A stretch of 9,348 bases of DNA from Synergistaceae bacterium (GCA_017448375.1 JAFSLR010000176.1:1-9348), one strand, 5' to 3'; positions 1 through 8,221 are shown, numbered from the stretch's first letter. Numbers and translations are program-made. The notes: generated by a model not told the origin, from the letters alone.

Positions 1-1535
1 CGGGATTGACCATTGCCTCACAAGTCGCCTCACTATGGATAAAAACGGTTTATCTCTTGAAGTTGCAGGGGAAAATGGCGGCGATCGCTAATACGTCGTT
101 CTTGTGGCACATTCTGAGATTGACTGTTGAGTTTTTCGAGCAGAGAATGGCCGGAGATATTGTCCAGCGTCAGCAGTCCAATCAGGAAATTACGAACACG
201 CTGATAAATACGTTTACGCCTTTGTTGCTCGATTTCGCCGCAATGGTGCTGAATCTTGTCATCATGATAAATTACAGTCCATTACTTGCCTTGATAGGTA
301 TCCTGTCAGTCTTCATCAATCTCGTTATAGCAAAAATAATTTCAGCAAAGCGCATTGATATAGCACGGGTTCAGGCACGAGATATGGGTAATTTGCAGGG
401 TACTACACTGATGGGAATTAACATGATCGAGACGATAAAATCAGCAGGAGCTGAGAACGGATTTTTTGCACGGTGGTCAGGCTTTCAGGCTAATGCATTT
501 TCTCAGTCAGTAAGGTACGCAAAGTTAAACCAAACTCTTGGACAGCTTCCTTCTCTTTTAGCTTTGTTCACGTCGAACCTGATTCTGTTTCTGGGAATAA
601 GGCTTATTATGAGCGGCGAATGGACGATAGGTTTAATTTCTGCGTTCAACGGCTATCTTCTGGCATTCTCCACTCCTGCAAGCTCTCTTATACAGGCGGG
701 CCAGCAGATACAGGAAATGCGTACACAGATGGAACGTGTTCAAGATGTCTTCAAGTATCCTGTAGATACAGAGTATTCGGATATAAAAGCCTTGCCTGAT
801 GAAGAACTCGACAAATTATCCGGGCTTGTTGAGGTCAAACATGTAACTTTCGGCTACAACAAACTGGATAAGCCTATACTTGAGGACTTCTCCATGAGAG
901 TTGAAAGAGGAAAGAGCGTTGCTATAGTTGGCTCTTCGGGGTGCGGCAAATCGACGGTGGCAAAGCTGATTACTGGTTTATACCCTGTGTGGAGCGGAGA
1001 AATCCTGTTTGACGGCAGACCTATAAACGAAATCAACCGCAATGTATTCACAAGTTCGGTCGCATGTGTGAATCAGGATATAACGCTCTTTGAGGACACC
1101 GTTGCGAACAATATCCGCATGTGGGACAAGTCGATAGAGAATTTCGAGGTAATCTTGGCGGCACGTGATGCTTCTATTCATGATGAGATAGTCCAGAGAG
1201 AAGGCGACTACTCTGCTGAAGTTCAGGAGGAAGGCAAAAACTTTTCCGGCGGTCAGCGTCAAAGAATAGAGATTGCTGGAGTATTGGCTCAAGACCCCAC
1301 AATAATAATCATGGACGAAGCAACGAGCGCGCTTGATACTAAGACAGAATATGACCTTATGAAGTCCATTAACCAGAGGGGAATAACCCGAATAATAATT
1401 TCGCACAGGCTCTCGATAATCCGGGACTGCGATGAAATTATCGTTATGAAGGACGGGCATATTCTGGACAAAGGCACTCACGGCGAGCTTATGGGACGCT
1501 GTGAGTATTACACAGAGCTTATAACGAATGAGTAA
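1..1535 (+). CDS. NHLP/NHLM-type peptide export ABC transporter, permease-ATPase (5' partial)
   Basis: The reading frame is open from the left edge, so this is the C-terminal ~510 residues of a larger protein; the first TTG in frame (position 6) is not a credible start. Residue numbers here count from that TTG. Visible are the end of the second transmembrane helix with its cytoplasmic extension, then hydrophobic segments at about 70-90, 92-113, 183-205 and 207-225 (TM3-TM6 of an exporter fold). A complete ATPase domain follows: Walker A GSSGCGKST (309-317), Q-loop Gln357, signature FSGGQRQR (413-420), Walker B with Asp437/Glu438, D-loop SALD and H-loop His467. The linker around EMRTQMERVQDVFKYPVD (237-254) recalls the NHLM ABC1 subfamily, whose members begin with a C39 Cys-peptidase that removes a double-glycine leader during export. 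That domain, if present, lies outside the window. Gly425 stands where most relatives have Arg. A bacteriocin/lantibiotic exporter of another C39 subgroup is the main alternative. Confidence 0.88.
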   Translation, partial: GLTIASQVASLWIKTVYLLKLQGKMAAIANTSFLWHILRLTVEFFEQRMAGDIVQRQQSNQEITNTLINTFTPLLLDFAAMVLNLVIMINYSPLLALIGILSVFINLVIAKIISAKRIDIARVQARDMGNLQGTTLMGINMIETIKSAGAENGFFARWSGFQANAFSQSVRYAKLNQTLGQLPSLLALFTSNLILFLGIRLIMSGEWTIGLISAFNGYLLAFSTPASSLIQAGQQIQEMRTQMERVQDVFKYPVDTEYSDIKALPDEELDKLSGLVEVKHVTFGYNKLDKPILEDFSMRVERGKSVAIVGSSGCGKSTVAKLITGLYPVWSGEILFDGRPINEINRNVFTSSVACVNQDITLFEDTVANNIRMWDKSIENFEVILAARDASIHDEIVQREGDYSAEVQEEGKNFSGGQRQRIEIAGVLAQDPTIIIMDEATSALDTKTEYDLMKSINQRGITRIIISHRLSIIRDCDEIIVMKDGHILDKGTHGELMGRCEYYTELITNE

Positions 1536-1548
1536 AGCAGGAGAGAAA

Positions 1549-1554
1549 GAAGGG
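1549..1554 (+). promoter_or_regulatory. Ribosome binding site of the second ABC exporter
   Basis: GAAGGG lies 5 nt before the ATG at 1560, in a purine-rich 24-nt gap after the preceding stop codon. It supports that ATG as the start. No promoter or terminator is visible in the gap. Confidence 0.7.
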
Positions 1555-1559
1555 TAAAA

Positions 1560-3761
1560 ATGTCAGGTTGGTTTGATGAACAGCTGAGAGCAAGGATACA
1601 GTCTGATGAAGATTCTTTCTCGAACGCTTTTAACGATATTTCTGAGGCAATATCAGGCCGCAGAATTTATGATGAAGTCCGTGAAAATGAGATAGCTAAC
1701 GCCAGCAGTGCTATTGAGGAGATTGCGCGCTACTATAACATTCCTGAAGACTTCCTGAAGAAGCAGGCAGTCCGGGAAGATGAGACGCTTTCGGAGAGAC
1801 TGGAAGACATTTTCGGGCAGTTTGGAATTATGCGCCGCAATGTACAGCTTAAAGATGGCTGGTATAAAGATGCTGCAGGTGTCTATCTTGGCATGACAAA
1901 AGAAGGCCGCTATATTGCATTGATACCGTCCAAAAATGGCTACGTCTACAAAGATTACGTTACAGGCCGGCGAGTTCGTGTAAGTTCCTCTACACAGAAT
2001 AATCTTGATTCTGAGGGTATCTGCTTCTATACTCCTATGCCCGCACGTAAACTTGGAGTTAAAGACCTAGTGAGTTATGTCGCCCGTAGCCTCTCGGTTT
2101 CTGATGTTGTATATGTTGCCCTGATAACGCTTTTCATAACGTTGTTCTCGATGGTAACGCCATATCTGACCCAGATAATATATTCAGAGGTCATTTATTC
2201 CGGCGATATATCAAGACTTGGTGCAATATTTGTGTTCATAATCTTTTCGGGACTTTCTGCAACGCTTTTACGAATAGCGCGAACACTAGTACTTGCCAGA
2301 ATTGAGGTCAAGGCTAATGTATCGGTAAATGCAGCGGTTATGATGAGGATTCTCACACTTCCTGCAACGTTCTTCAAGAAATTTTCGTCGGGCGAACTTT
2401 CAGAGAGAGCATCAGGAGTAAACAGGCTTTGCGGTTCTATGGTGAACGTGATTTTTTCCGCAGGACTTACAGCTTTCATCAGCCTGATTTACCTGCGTCA
2501 AATATTTATATTCACTCCTGTCCTTGTGATGCCTGCCCTCTGGATAATGACCGCGCTTTTTGTGTCTTCGGTGCTTCTGATTTGCGGTCATTCGCGGATT
2601 ATGAATCAGAGACTTAGACTGCAGGCTCAAGAGTATGGTTTGCTGTACGCATTCATAACGGGCATTCAGAAAATCAAACTTGCAGGGGCAGAACGCAGGG
2701 CTTTTGCTAAATGGGCCGAACACTACAAGCATGAAGCAAAACTTATTTACGATCCGCCGTTATTCTTGAAACTCACGCCAGTTATACAGCCTGCGATTAG
2801 TCTAATCGGAACTTTCGTGTTGTATGTCAGAGCTTTCAATGCCCAAGTAACCCCGGAGGACTATATGGCATTCATGGCATCTTATGGCCTTCTGTCAGGA
2901 GCGTTTATCGCATTCTGCGGGGTAACATTGTCGATAGCTTCGATAAGCCCGATGATTGACATGATAAAGCCCATACTTGAATCAGAGCCGGAAATTTCGC
3001 ACGGAAGAATATTATCAAAGGTAAGAGGCGGCATAGAACTGAATAATGTCAGCTTCAGATACAGCGAAAAGACACCGTTAATTCTGGATAAACTTTCGCT
3101 CAAGATACGTCCCGGAGAATATATCGCAATAGTCGGCAAGAGTGGTTGCGGGAAAAGTACATTGATGAGGCTTCTGCTTGGGTTTGAACGTCCTGACAGC
3201 GGAGTGATCTACTATGACGGGATCGACATTAAAACTTTGGATTTACGGTATCTGCGAAGTAATATCGGCTGTGTAATGCAGAACAGCGGACTATTTCCCG
3301 GAAGCATTTACTCGAACATCACAATTTCAGCTCCCCAGCTCACTGAAAAAGCGGCGTGGAAAGCGGCAGAGATGGCGGGAATTGCAGACGATATACGCAA
3401 AATGCCGATGAAAATGCAGACAATGATTTCTGAGGGTGCAGGAACGATCTCCGGCGGTCAGCGTCAGAGGATAATTATTGCACGAGCTATAGCCTCAAAG
3501 CCGAAAATATTATTGTTCGATGAAGCAACGAGTGCGCTTGATAACATTACGCAAAAAATAGTCTCTGATTCTCTGGATAAGCTCAGGTGCACAAGAATAG
3601 TTATTGCTCACAGGCTTTCAACGGTTAGAAACTGCGGCAGGATTCTTGTCCTTGACAGCGGGCATATCGCAGAAGAAGGAAATTATCAGGAGCTTATAGA
3701 CAGGAAAGGTCTGTTTGCATCTCTCGTTGAACGTCAGAAGTTAGGCGAGGTGATTTCCTAA
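1560..3761 (+). CDS. NHLP/NHLM-type export ABC transporter, partner permease-ATPase with non-catalytic N-terminal domain
   Basis: This 733-residue protein is a full half-transporter with an extra N-terminus. Residues 1-95 are polar and mostly helical. Residues 100-165 form a small beta-rich unit (W101, ALIPSKNGYVYKDYVTGRRV at 120-139, FYTPMPAR at 156-163) like the front of NHLM ABC2 proteins. It reads as a degenerate C39-like domain: no Cys peptidase active site is seen. Hydrophobic segments follow at about 181-203, 218-240, 295-313, 317-343, 405-425 and 437-460, giving six transmembrane helices. The ATPase domain has Walker A GKSGCGKST (526-534), Q-loop Gln574, signature ISGGQRQR (630-637), Walker B Asp654/Glu655 and His684, all intact. 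Both ABC proteins share a coupling-helix motif (KIKLAGAERRAFAKW here), so they are paralogues and probably form a heterodimer in the inner membrane. In known NHLP systems such pairs export leader-bearing ribosomal peptides; the substrate here is not visible. Confidence 0.88.
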   Translation: MSGWFDEQLRARIQSDEDSFSNAFNDISEAISGRRIYDEVRENEIANASSAIEEIARYYNIPEDFLKKQAVREDETLSERLEDIFGQFGIMRRNVQLKDGWYKDAAGVYLGMTKEGRYIALIPSKNGYVYKDYVTGRRVRVSSSTQNNLDSEGICFYTPMPARKLGVKDLVSYVARSLSVSDVVYVALITLFITLFSMVTPYLTQIIYSEVIYSGDISRLGAIFVFIIFSGLSATLLRIARTLVLARIEVKANVSVNAAVMMRILTLPATFFKKFSSGELSERASGVNRLCGSMVNVIFSAGLTAFISLIYLRQIFIFTPVLVMPALWIMTALFVSSVLLICGHSRIMNQRLRLQAQEYGLLYAFITGIQKIKLAGAERRAFAKWAEHYKHEAKLIYDPPLFLKLTPVIQPAISLIGTFVLYVRAFNAQVTPEDYMAFMASYGLLSGAFIAFCGVTLSIASISPMIDMIKPILESEPEISHGRILSKVRGGIELNNVSFRYSEKTPLILDKLSLKIRPGEYIAIVGKSGCGKSTLMRLLLGFERPDSGVIYYDGIDIKTLDLRYLRSNIGCVMQNSGLFPGSIYSNITISAPQLTEKAAWKAAEMAGIADDIRKMPMKMQTMISEGAGTISGGQRQRIIIARAIASKPKILLFDEATSALDNITQKIVSDSLDKLRCTRIVIAHRLSTVRNCGRILVLDSGHIAEEGNYQELIDRKGLFASLVERQKLGEVIS

Positions 3762-3764
3762 ATC

Positions 3765-4985
3765 ATGGAGATTTTCAGGACAGCTTTACGTTCATTATTG
3801 AGCAACCGAGTACGTTCAATCCTTACGATGCTGGGAATAATTATCGGCGTAGGGGCAGTTATCACGATGGTAGCTATAGGCAATGGTGCATCTAATCAAA
3901 TGCAGGGACTTATTGAAGGTTTCGGAGCGAATCTTATTATAGTTGTTCCAGCACCGCCTAATACTACAGGTGCAAGAAGCGCGGCAGGAAGCGGAGCAAA
4001 TCTTACGCTTGCAGATTCTGATGCTGTAGCGTCAGAAGGTTTTGCTGTTTTGCGTACAGCTCCAGAAGTAAGCAGCACAGCTCAAGTTGTGTACAGAAAT
4101 AACAACTGGAATACGAGCATAACCGGCGGTACTCCCGATATACTCCCAGTAAGAACGTGGGAAGTAGCTAAAGGCGCATGTTTCTCGATTGCTGATGTTA
4201 GGAGCGGCGCGAAAGTCTGCGTGATAGGTCATACTGTAGCTAAAGAGCTTTTCGGTTATACAAACCCAGTAAACAGTACGATACGAATCCGCAATATTCC
4301 CTTCAGGGTAGTAGGAGTAATGAAATCCAAAGGCGCAAATTCATTCGGCCAAGATCAGGACGACTTTATACTCGTGCCAATCACTACAGCTCAAAGGCGG
4401 CTTTCTCGTTTCGGGACACGTGTAGACACAGTGAACCGCATTAACGTACAGGCAAAGACCAGAGAGTTGCTCGATACTGCCACATCTGAAACGAAGGCAA
4501 TATTACGGCAGAGACATCGCATAGCTAAAGGAGTCGGCGATGATTTTGAGGTGCGTGATCTTACTCAAAATCTTGAGAGTGCGGCGAATATGGCTAAAAC
4601 GATGAGCCTTCTGCTTGGTGCAATAGCATCAATATCGCTTGTAGTCGGCGGGATAGGCATCATGAACATCATGCTAGTGTCAGTGAGTGAACGTACCCGC
4701 GAAATCGGTATAAGAATGGCAATAGGAGCGCGTCCTTCAAATGTTCGTATGCAGTTCTTGACGGAAGCAGTAGTGTTGTCGCTTCTGGGTGGAGCGGTCG
4801 GAATAATGATGGGCTGGGGAATTTCAGGTGTTGCTTCTGCGTTTCTGCCTTTCGGTGCAATGGTTTCTATGGACTCTGTGTTTATAGCTGTAGGGTTCTC
4901 GGCAGGGGTTGGAATATTTTTCGGATTCTGGCCTGCGTGGAAGGCTTCAAATCTTGACCCTATTGTAGCGTTGAGGGCGGATTAA
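3765..4985 (+). CDS. MacB-type ABC transporter permease (split from its ATPase)
   Basis: This 406-residue inner-membrane protein has the MacB/FtsX layout: an N-terminal amphipathic stretch, TM1 at about 18-38, a large periplasmic MacB_PCD domain (about 45-275), then an FtsX domain with TM2 (281-305), TM3 (335-359) and TM4 (371-391). Diagnostic motifs are MLGIIIGVGAVITMVAIG after the first turn, SVSERTREIGIRMAIGARP before TM3, and the C-terminal PAWKASNLDPIVALR. Such permeases do not move substrate through the membrane. They transmit ATP-driven mechanical force to a periplasmic MacA-TolC conduit. The ATPase that E. coli MacB carries at its N-terminus is absent here and is encoded separately at 7474-8199, with the TolC-like and MacA-like genes between. 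The ATG is 3 nt after the preceding stop; a GAGGTG lies about 12 nt upstream, a long spacing, so translation may be coupled. LolC/E-type permeases are an alternative, but the adaptor and channel partners favour MacB. Confidence 0.9.
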   Translation: MEIFRTALRSLLSNRVRSILTMLGIIIGVGAVITMVAIGNGASNQMQGLIEGFGANLIIVVPAPPNTTGARSAAGSGANLTLADSDAVASEGFAVLRTAPEVSSTAQVVYRNNNWNTSITGGTPDILPVRTWEVAKGACFSIADVRSGAKVCVIGHTVAKELFGYTNPVNSTIRIRNIPFRVVGVMKSKGANSFGQDQDDFILVPITTAQRRLSRFGTRVDTVNRINVQAKTRELLDTATSETKAILRQRHRIAKGVGDDFEVRDLTQNLESAANMAKTMSLLLGAIASISLVVGGIGIMNIMLVSVSERTREIGIRMAIGARPSNVRMQFLTEAVVLSLLGGAVGIMMGWGISGVASAFLPFGAMVSMDSVFIAVGFSAGVGIFFGFWPAWKASNLDPIVALRAD

Positions 4986-4987
4986 CG

Positions 4988-6289
4988 ATGAAGAAAATCA
5001 TTATATGCTTGCTGATAGTGTTTTACTGCTCATCATCTTTTGCGCTGGAGAGTTCGGATAAAGTTTCGGGTCTTTCGCTTGTAGCCTGTCTTAAAATTGC
5101 GATTGAAAATCATCCTTCCTTGAAAAAATCTAAGGGAGCAGTCCGAGCCTCATCTGCACAGCTTGAACAAACGAAGACGGCTAATCGCTGGAAAGTTACG
5201 CTGACAGGCAGGACGAACTACAACGGCACTTATGATTACTGGGACGATAGGTATCATGACGGCAGTTTAGGCGTAAACGCTACAAAAACTCTTTATGATA
5301 CTGGAATTAACAGGCTCAACCGTGAAATAGGTGCTGAGGATGTTCGTTCAGCCATAGAGAGTGAGCGCGGAACACAAATAACAGTAGCCGCCGCCGCGAA
5401 AAAAGCCTACTACGATTTAGTGTTAAAGATTTTGAATCGCGATGTTGAACGTGAGAAACTTTCCAATCTTGAGGAACATCTGAAGACTGCGCGGGGTATT
5501 TACGAAGTTGGTAACAGCTCACTTGTCGAGGTAACGAAGGCTGAAGCTGATTTCGCCAGTGCGAGGGTATCATTGCTGAAGGCAGAGAATGATATTCTGG
5601 TGTCTCAGGAAGCCCTGAAAGTAGCAATGGGAGTTACTGATTATGACACGTTTAACCTTGTGATCTTTACTGATATGTTTCTGCCCCAGCCAGCCGGAGA
5701 GATTGAACAGCTTATTAGTATTGCAATGGCTGACCGTTCTGATTACCGCAGAATAATAAGCGCAATCAGGAGGCGTGAACTTGAGATTAAGGCTGCGGCC
5801 CGTGATAGTTCTCCGACGATTACGGGTTCAATAGGCAGTGATTTATCAAAGCGGGAAGGCACACCGTCAACGAACAACTATAACTTCAATATCAATGTAA
5901 ACATTCCGCTTGTGGACGGCGGGATGACAAAGGCTAAGATAGATTCAGCCCGTGCAATGCTTGAGCAGGAAGAAGCCGAAGAAGAAAGTTTGCGGCAGAC
6001 TATAGCGCGTGATTTGAGGACTGCGGCATTATCACTCATGAACGCAATAGACAGGGTGAAGTCCTCAGAAATCAGTGTGAAGTATGCTGAAGATAATCTT
6101 GCGCTTGCACGTGGACGTTATGAAGTGGGTGTAGGCAGTCCGCTTGAAGTCAGCGATGCGGTATCGACGCTGGCGACTTCACGTTACGCACTGTATCAGG
6201 CACTCTATGATGCTCAGGCCGCGAGGACAGAACTTGATGAAGCTATGGGGCATTTGCCTCCTGAACTTAACATTGAAGGGAACATGTAA
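4988..6289 (+). CDS. TolC-family outer-membrane efflux channel
   Basis: This 433-residue protein has a clear signal peptide (Lys2-Lys3, hydrophobic core, likely cleavage after SSSFA at residue 19). Two tandem outer-membrane efflux protein (OEP) repeats follow, at about 30-215 and 240-425. The internal duplication is visible as TARGIYEVGNSSLVEVTKAE (167-186) against LARGRYEVGVGSPLEVSDAV (373-392), each followed by a long helix ending in a MG motif. The segment ending NIPLVDGGMTKAKIDSARA is the usual strand-to-helix transition in this family. The trimer forms a beta-barrel in the outer membrane and an alpha-helical tunnel in the periplasm, docking on the adaptor encoded next. It is somewhat shorter than E. 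coli TolC, as is common for family members. The ATG is 2 nt after the permease stop, with GAGGG about 10 nt upstream. This gene is the main evidence for a two-membrane host. Confidence 0.92.
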   Translation: MKKIIICLLIVFYCSSSFALESSDKVSGLSLVACLKIAIENHPSLKKSKGAVRASSAQLEQTKTANRWKVTLTGRTNYNGTYDYWDDRYHDGSLGVNATKTLYDTGINRLNREIGAEDVRSAIESERGTQITVAAAAKKAYYDLVLKILNRDVEREKLSNLEEHLKTARGIYEVGNSSLVEVTKAEADFASARVSLLKAENDILVSQEALKVAMGVTDYDTFNLVIFTDMFLPQPAGEIEQLISIAMADRSDYRRIISAIRRRELEIKAAARDSSPTITGSIGSDLSKREGTPSTNNYNFNINVNIPLVDGGMTKAKIDSARAMLEQEEAEEESLRQTIARDLRTAALSLMNAIDRVKSSEISVKYAEDNLALARGRYEVGVGSPLEVSDAVSTLATSRYALYQALYDAQAARTELDEAMGHLPPELNIEGNM

Positions 6290-6291
6290 AG

Positions 6292-7461
6292 ATGATTGCA
6301 GGGATAAAGAGGCTTTTTATATTGTTGTTAATCTTCGGGGCGGGTTTCGGTATCTGGAAATATGTAACTCGTGATCAGTCAGTTCACTATTCATTCACGA
6401 CGGCAGAAGTTACACGCGGAGATATAACTTCGACAGTAACAGCGACGGGAGAACTAAGCGCGGTTGATGTTGTTGAAGTAGGAACGCAGGTATCAGGGCG
6501 AATTGAAGAGATATATGCTGATTTCAATTCCGAAGTTAAGGCCGGACAGCTAATAGCACTGATAGACCCTTCAGTTGCCAGACTGGAACTCAGAGAAGCA
6601 GAAACGAGTCTTGGGGTGGCTCTAGCCTCCGTTAAGAGTGCCAGAGCCGCACTGAAAGATGCCCAGAAGAAATTAACTCGCAACAGGGAGTTATTACGCA
6701 AGAAATTTATAGCTCCAAGCGAAGTTGATACTACAGAAGCTGATGTCGAGATGAAACAGGCATCACTAGAGGAGGCACTTTCACGGGTTGAACAGGCAAG
6801 GACTCAGCTTGAACGCAAGAGGACAGACCTCAACTACACGCGCATAACTTCGCCAATAACAGGAGTGGTTATAGACAGGCAGGTAGACGCAGGACAGACA
6901 GTAGCGGCTGGCTATCAAACCCCTACGTTGTTCAAGATAGCCAAAGACCTTACGCAGATGCAAATCAAGACGAAGGTTGATGAGGCAGATATAGGGCATA
7001 TTAAGGCAGGCCAGAAGGTTACGTTCAGGATTGATGCGTTCCCTGAAGAAGATTTTGAGGGGAGGGTTGTTCAGGTACGAATAGCACCAGAAACAACGGA
7101 CAGCGTAGTAACGTACACAGTTATAATCAACGTCAATAATCAGGAGCAGAAGTTAATGCCCGGAATGACCGCCAATGTTTCGATTGAGACCGAGCACTAC
7201 GATGATGTACTTCGTTTGCCGACAGCCTCATTGAGATTTACTCCCTCAGAAGAATTATTGAGCACAATATCATTTGATACTGCACTCCTTGAAGGACAGA
7301 AGGGACTCAATGAAGCCACTGTGTGGGTGGAACGGAACGGAAAACTAGACAGAGCCGTAGACATAGTAACTGGAATTTCCGATAACCGCTGGACGCATTT
7401 AGTTAAAGGCGGTCTTTCTGAGGGTGAGAAGCTCATCATCAATGCTCAGGCTGTGAGATGA
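6292..7461 (+). CDS. MacA-like periplasmic adaptor (HlyD/RND membrane-fusion protein)
   Basis: This 389-residue adaptor joins the inner-membrane MacB complex to the TolC channel. An N-terminal membrane anchor (residues 7-23) has no lipobox. The first half of the lipoyl domain follows (TGELSAVDVVEVGTQVSGRI, 52-71, and GQLIALIDP, 85-93). A long alpha-helical hairpin spans about 95-180 with its tip near FIAPSEVD (139-146). The second lipoyl half is TRITSPITGVVIDRQVDAGQ (183-202). A beta-barrel domain runs from about 220 to 305, ending LMPGMTANVSI, and a membrane-proximal domain runs to the C-terminus. Gln209 lies in the loop where E. coli MacA has its gating-ring glutamine; this equivalence is by motif only. 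The ATG is 2 nt after the tolC-like stop, with GAAGGG about 11 nt upstream. The 12-nt gap to the ATPase gene supports one functional pump. Confidence 0.92.
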   Translation: MIAGIKRLFILLLIFGAGFGIWKYVTRDQSVHYSFTTAEVTRGDITSTVTATGELSAVDVVEVGTQVSGRIEEIYADFNSEVKAGQLIALIDPSVARLELREAETSLGVALASVKSARAALKDAQKKLTRNRELLRKKFIAPSEVDTTEADVEMKQASLEEALSRVEQARTQLERKRTDLNYTRITSPITGVVIDRQVDAGQTVAAGYQTPTLFKIAKDLTQMQIKTKVDEADIGHIKAGQKVTFRIDAFPEEDFEGRVVQVRIAPETTDSVVTYTVIINVNNQEQKLMPGMTANVSIETEHYDDVLRLPTASLRFTPSEELLSTISFDTALLEGQKGLNEATVWVERNGKLDRAVDIVTGISDNRWTHLVKGGLSEGEKLIINAQAVR

Positions 7462-7462
7462 C

Positions 7463-7467
7463 AGGAG
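7463..7467 (+). promoter_or_regulatory. Ribosome binding site of the MacB-type ATPase
   Basis: AGGAG lies 6 nt before the ATG at 7474, between the MacA-like stop codon and the ATPase start. It fixes the ATPase start. Confidence 0.75.
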
Positions 7468-7473
7468 CAGGGC

Positions 7474-8199
7474 ATGGCGATCATTGAAGTTGAGAATCTT
7501 GTAAAGATTTACAAGACAGGAGATATAGAGCTTCGTGCACTTGATGATGTAACGTGCACAATCAACAAGGGTGAATTTGTGTGCATAATGGGGCCTTCAG
7601 GTTCTGGTAAGTCCACAATGATGAATATTCTGGGCTGTCTCGACGTTCTTACTTCAGGGAAATATATTCTTGATGGTATTAGCGTCAAGGGTCAGAGCAG
7701 GGCGGCACTTGCGGACATGCGCAACCAGAAAATAGGCTTTGTGTTTCAGGGCTATAACCTTTTACAGAAGGCCGATGCTCTAGAAAATGTTGAAATGCCC
7801 TTAATGTATAGAGGAGTCCCGTCGTCAGTCAGACGTAAGATGGCTAAAGAAGCACTGGAGAGCGTAGGACTTGGCGACAGGATACATAACCGTCCTGTGC
7901 AGATGAGCGGAGGGCAGCAGCAGAGGGTAGCTATAGCCCGCGCTATTGTCGGGAAAGCTCCTATACTGATGGCTGATGAACCGACAGGAGCACTTGACAC
8001 TAAGACGACGGTTGAGATTATGCAGATATTTACGGCACTTCATGAGGAGGGCACGACAATAATTCTTGTAACGCATGAGCCGGACATAGCGACATGGAGT
8101 CAAAGGGTGTTGCGTTTTCGTGATGGAAAGCTCGTAGCAGATGAGGAAGCTCCGAAGGATTCATCAGGGGAAAATGAGATTAAGCCCGGCACTATTTAG
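7474..8199 (+). CDS. MacB/LolD-type ABC transporter ATP-binding protein
   Basis: This stand-alone 241-residue ATPase belongs to the MacB/LolD/FtsE group. Walker A is GPSGSGKST (40-48), Q-loop Gln92, signature MSGGQQQR (144-151), Walker B ILMADEPTGALD (164-175, with Asp168/Glu169), and H-loop His201 in LVTHEPDIA. The order SGKSTMMNILGCLDVLTSG and the DEPTGALD motif are typical of lipoprotein- and macrolide-type exporters rather than importers. It carries no membrane segment, so it should dimerise and drive the permease encoded at 3765-4985. In E. coli MacB these parts are one chain; here they are two genes at opposite ends of the pump module. The last ~20 residues are polar and acidic and probably not conserved. 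LolD or FtsE would fit the ATPase alone, but the adaptor and TolC neighbours favour a MacB-type pump. Confidence 0.92.
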   Translation: MAIIEVENLVKIYKTGDIELRALDDVTCTINKGEFVCIMGPSGSGKSTMMNILGCLDVLTSGKYILDGISVKGQSRAALADMRNQKIGFVFQGYNLLQKADALENVEMPLMYRGVPSSVRRKMAKEALESVGLGDRIHNRPVQMSGGQQQRVAIARAIVGKAPILMADEPTGALDTKTTVEIMQIFTALHEEGTTIILVTHEPDIATWSQRVLRFRDGKLVADEEAPKDSSGENEIKPGTI

Positions 8200-8211
8200 C
8201 CAAATTTCAAC

Positions 8212-8217
8212 GGAGGG
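8212..8217 (+). promoter_or_regulatory. Ribosome binding site of the STAS gene
   Basis: GGAGGG lies 4 nt before the ATG at 8222. It decides the start, because the frame is open 27 codons further upstream but there it overlaps the end of the ATPase gene and has no family similarity. Confidence 0.8.
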
Positions 8218-8221
8218 TAAA

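Noticed and set aside
978..1481. Long minus-strand open frame (167 codons) opposite the first ABC gene
   Set aside because: It lies entirely opposite the ATPase domain, whose motifs are intact on the plus strand, and its translation has no recognisable domain.
2412..2732. Minus-strand open frame opposite the membrane part of the second ABC gene
   Set aside because: It is composed of His/Lys-rich low-information residues and overlaps conserved transmembrane coding sequence.
6144..6374. Plus-strand 76-codon frame across the tolC-macA junction
   Set aside because: It overlaps conserved coding sequence of both genes in another frame and shows no protein-family character.
3765..8199. LolCDE lipoprotein release or FtsEX division complex
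   Set aside because: The ATPase and permease alone would allow this, but the MacA-like adaptor and TolC-like channel between them indicate a MacB-type tripartite pump.
8141..8221. Longer N-terminus for the STAS protein
   Set aside because: The extra 27 codons overlap the end of the ATPase gene, and a strong ribosome binding site directly precedes the ATG at 8222, which gives a normal-length STAS domain.
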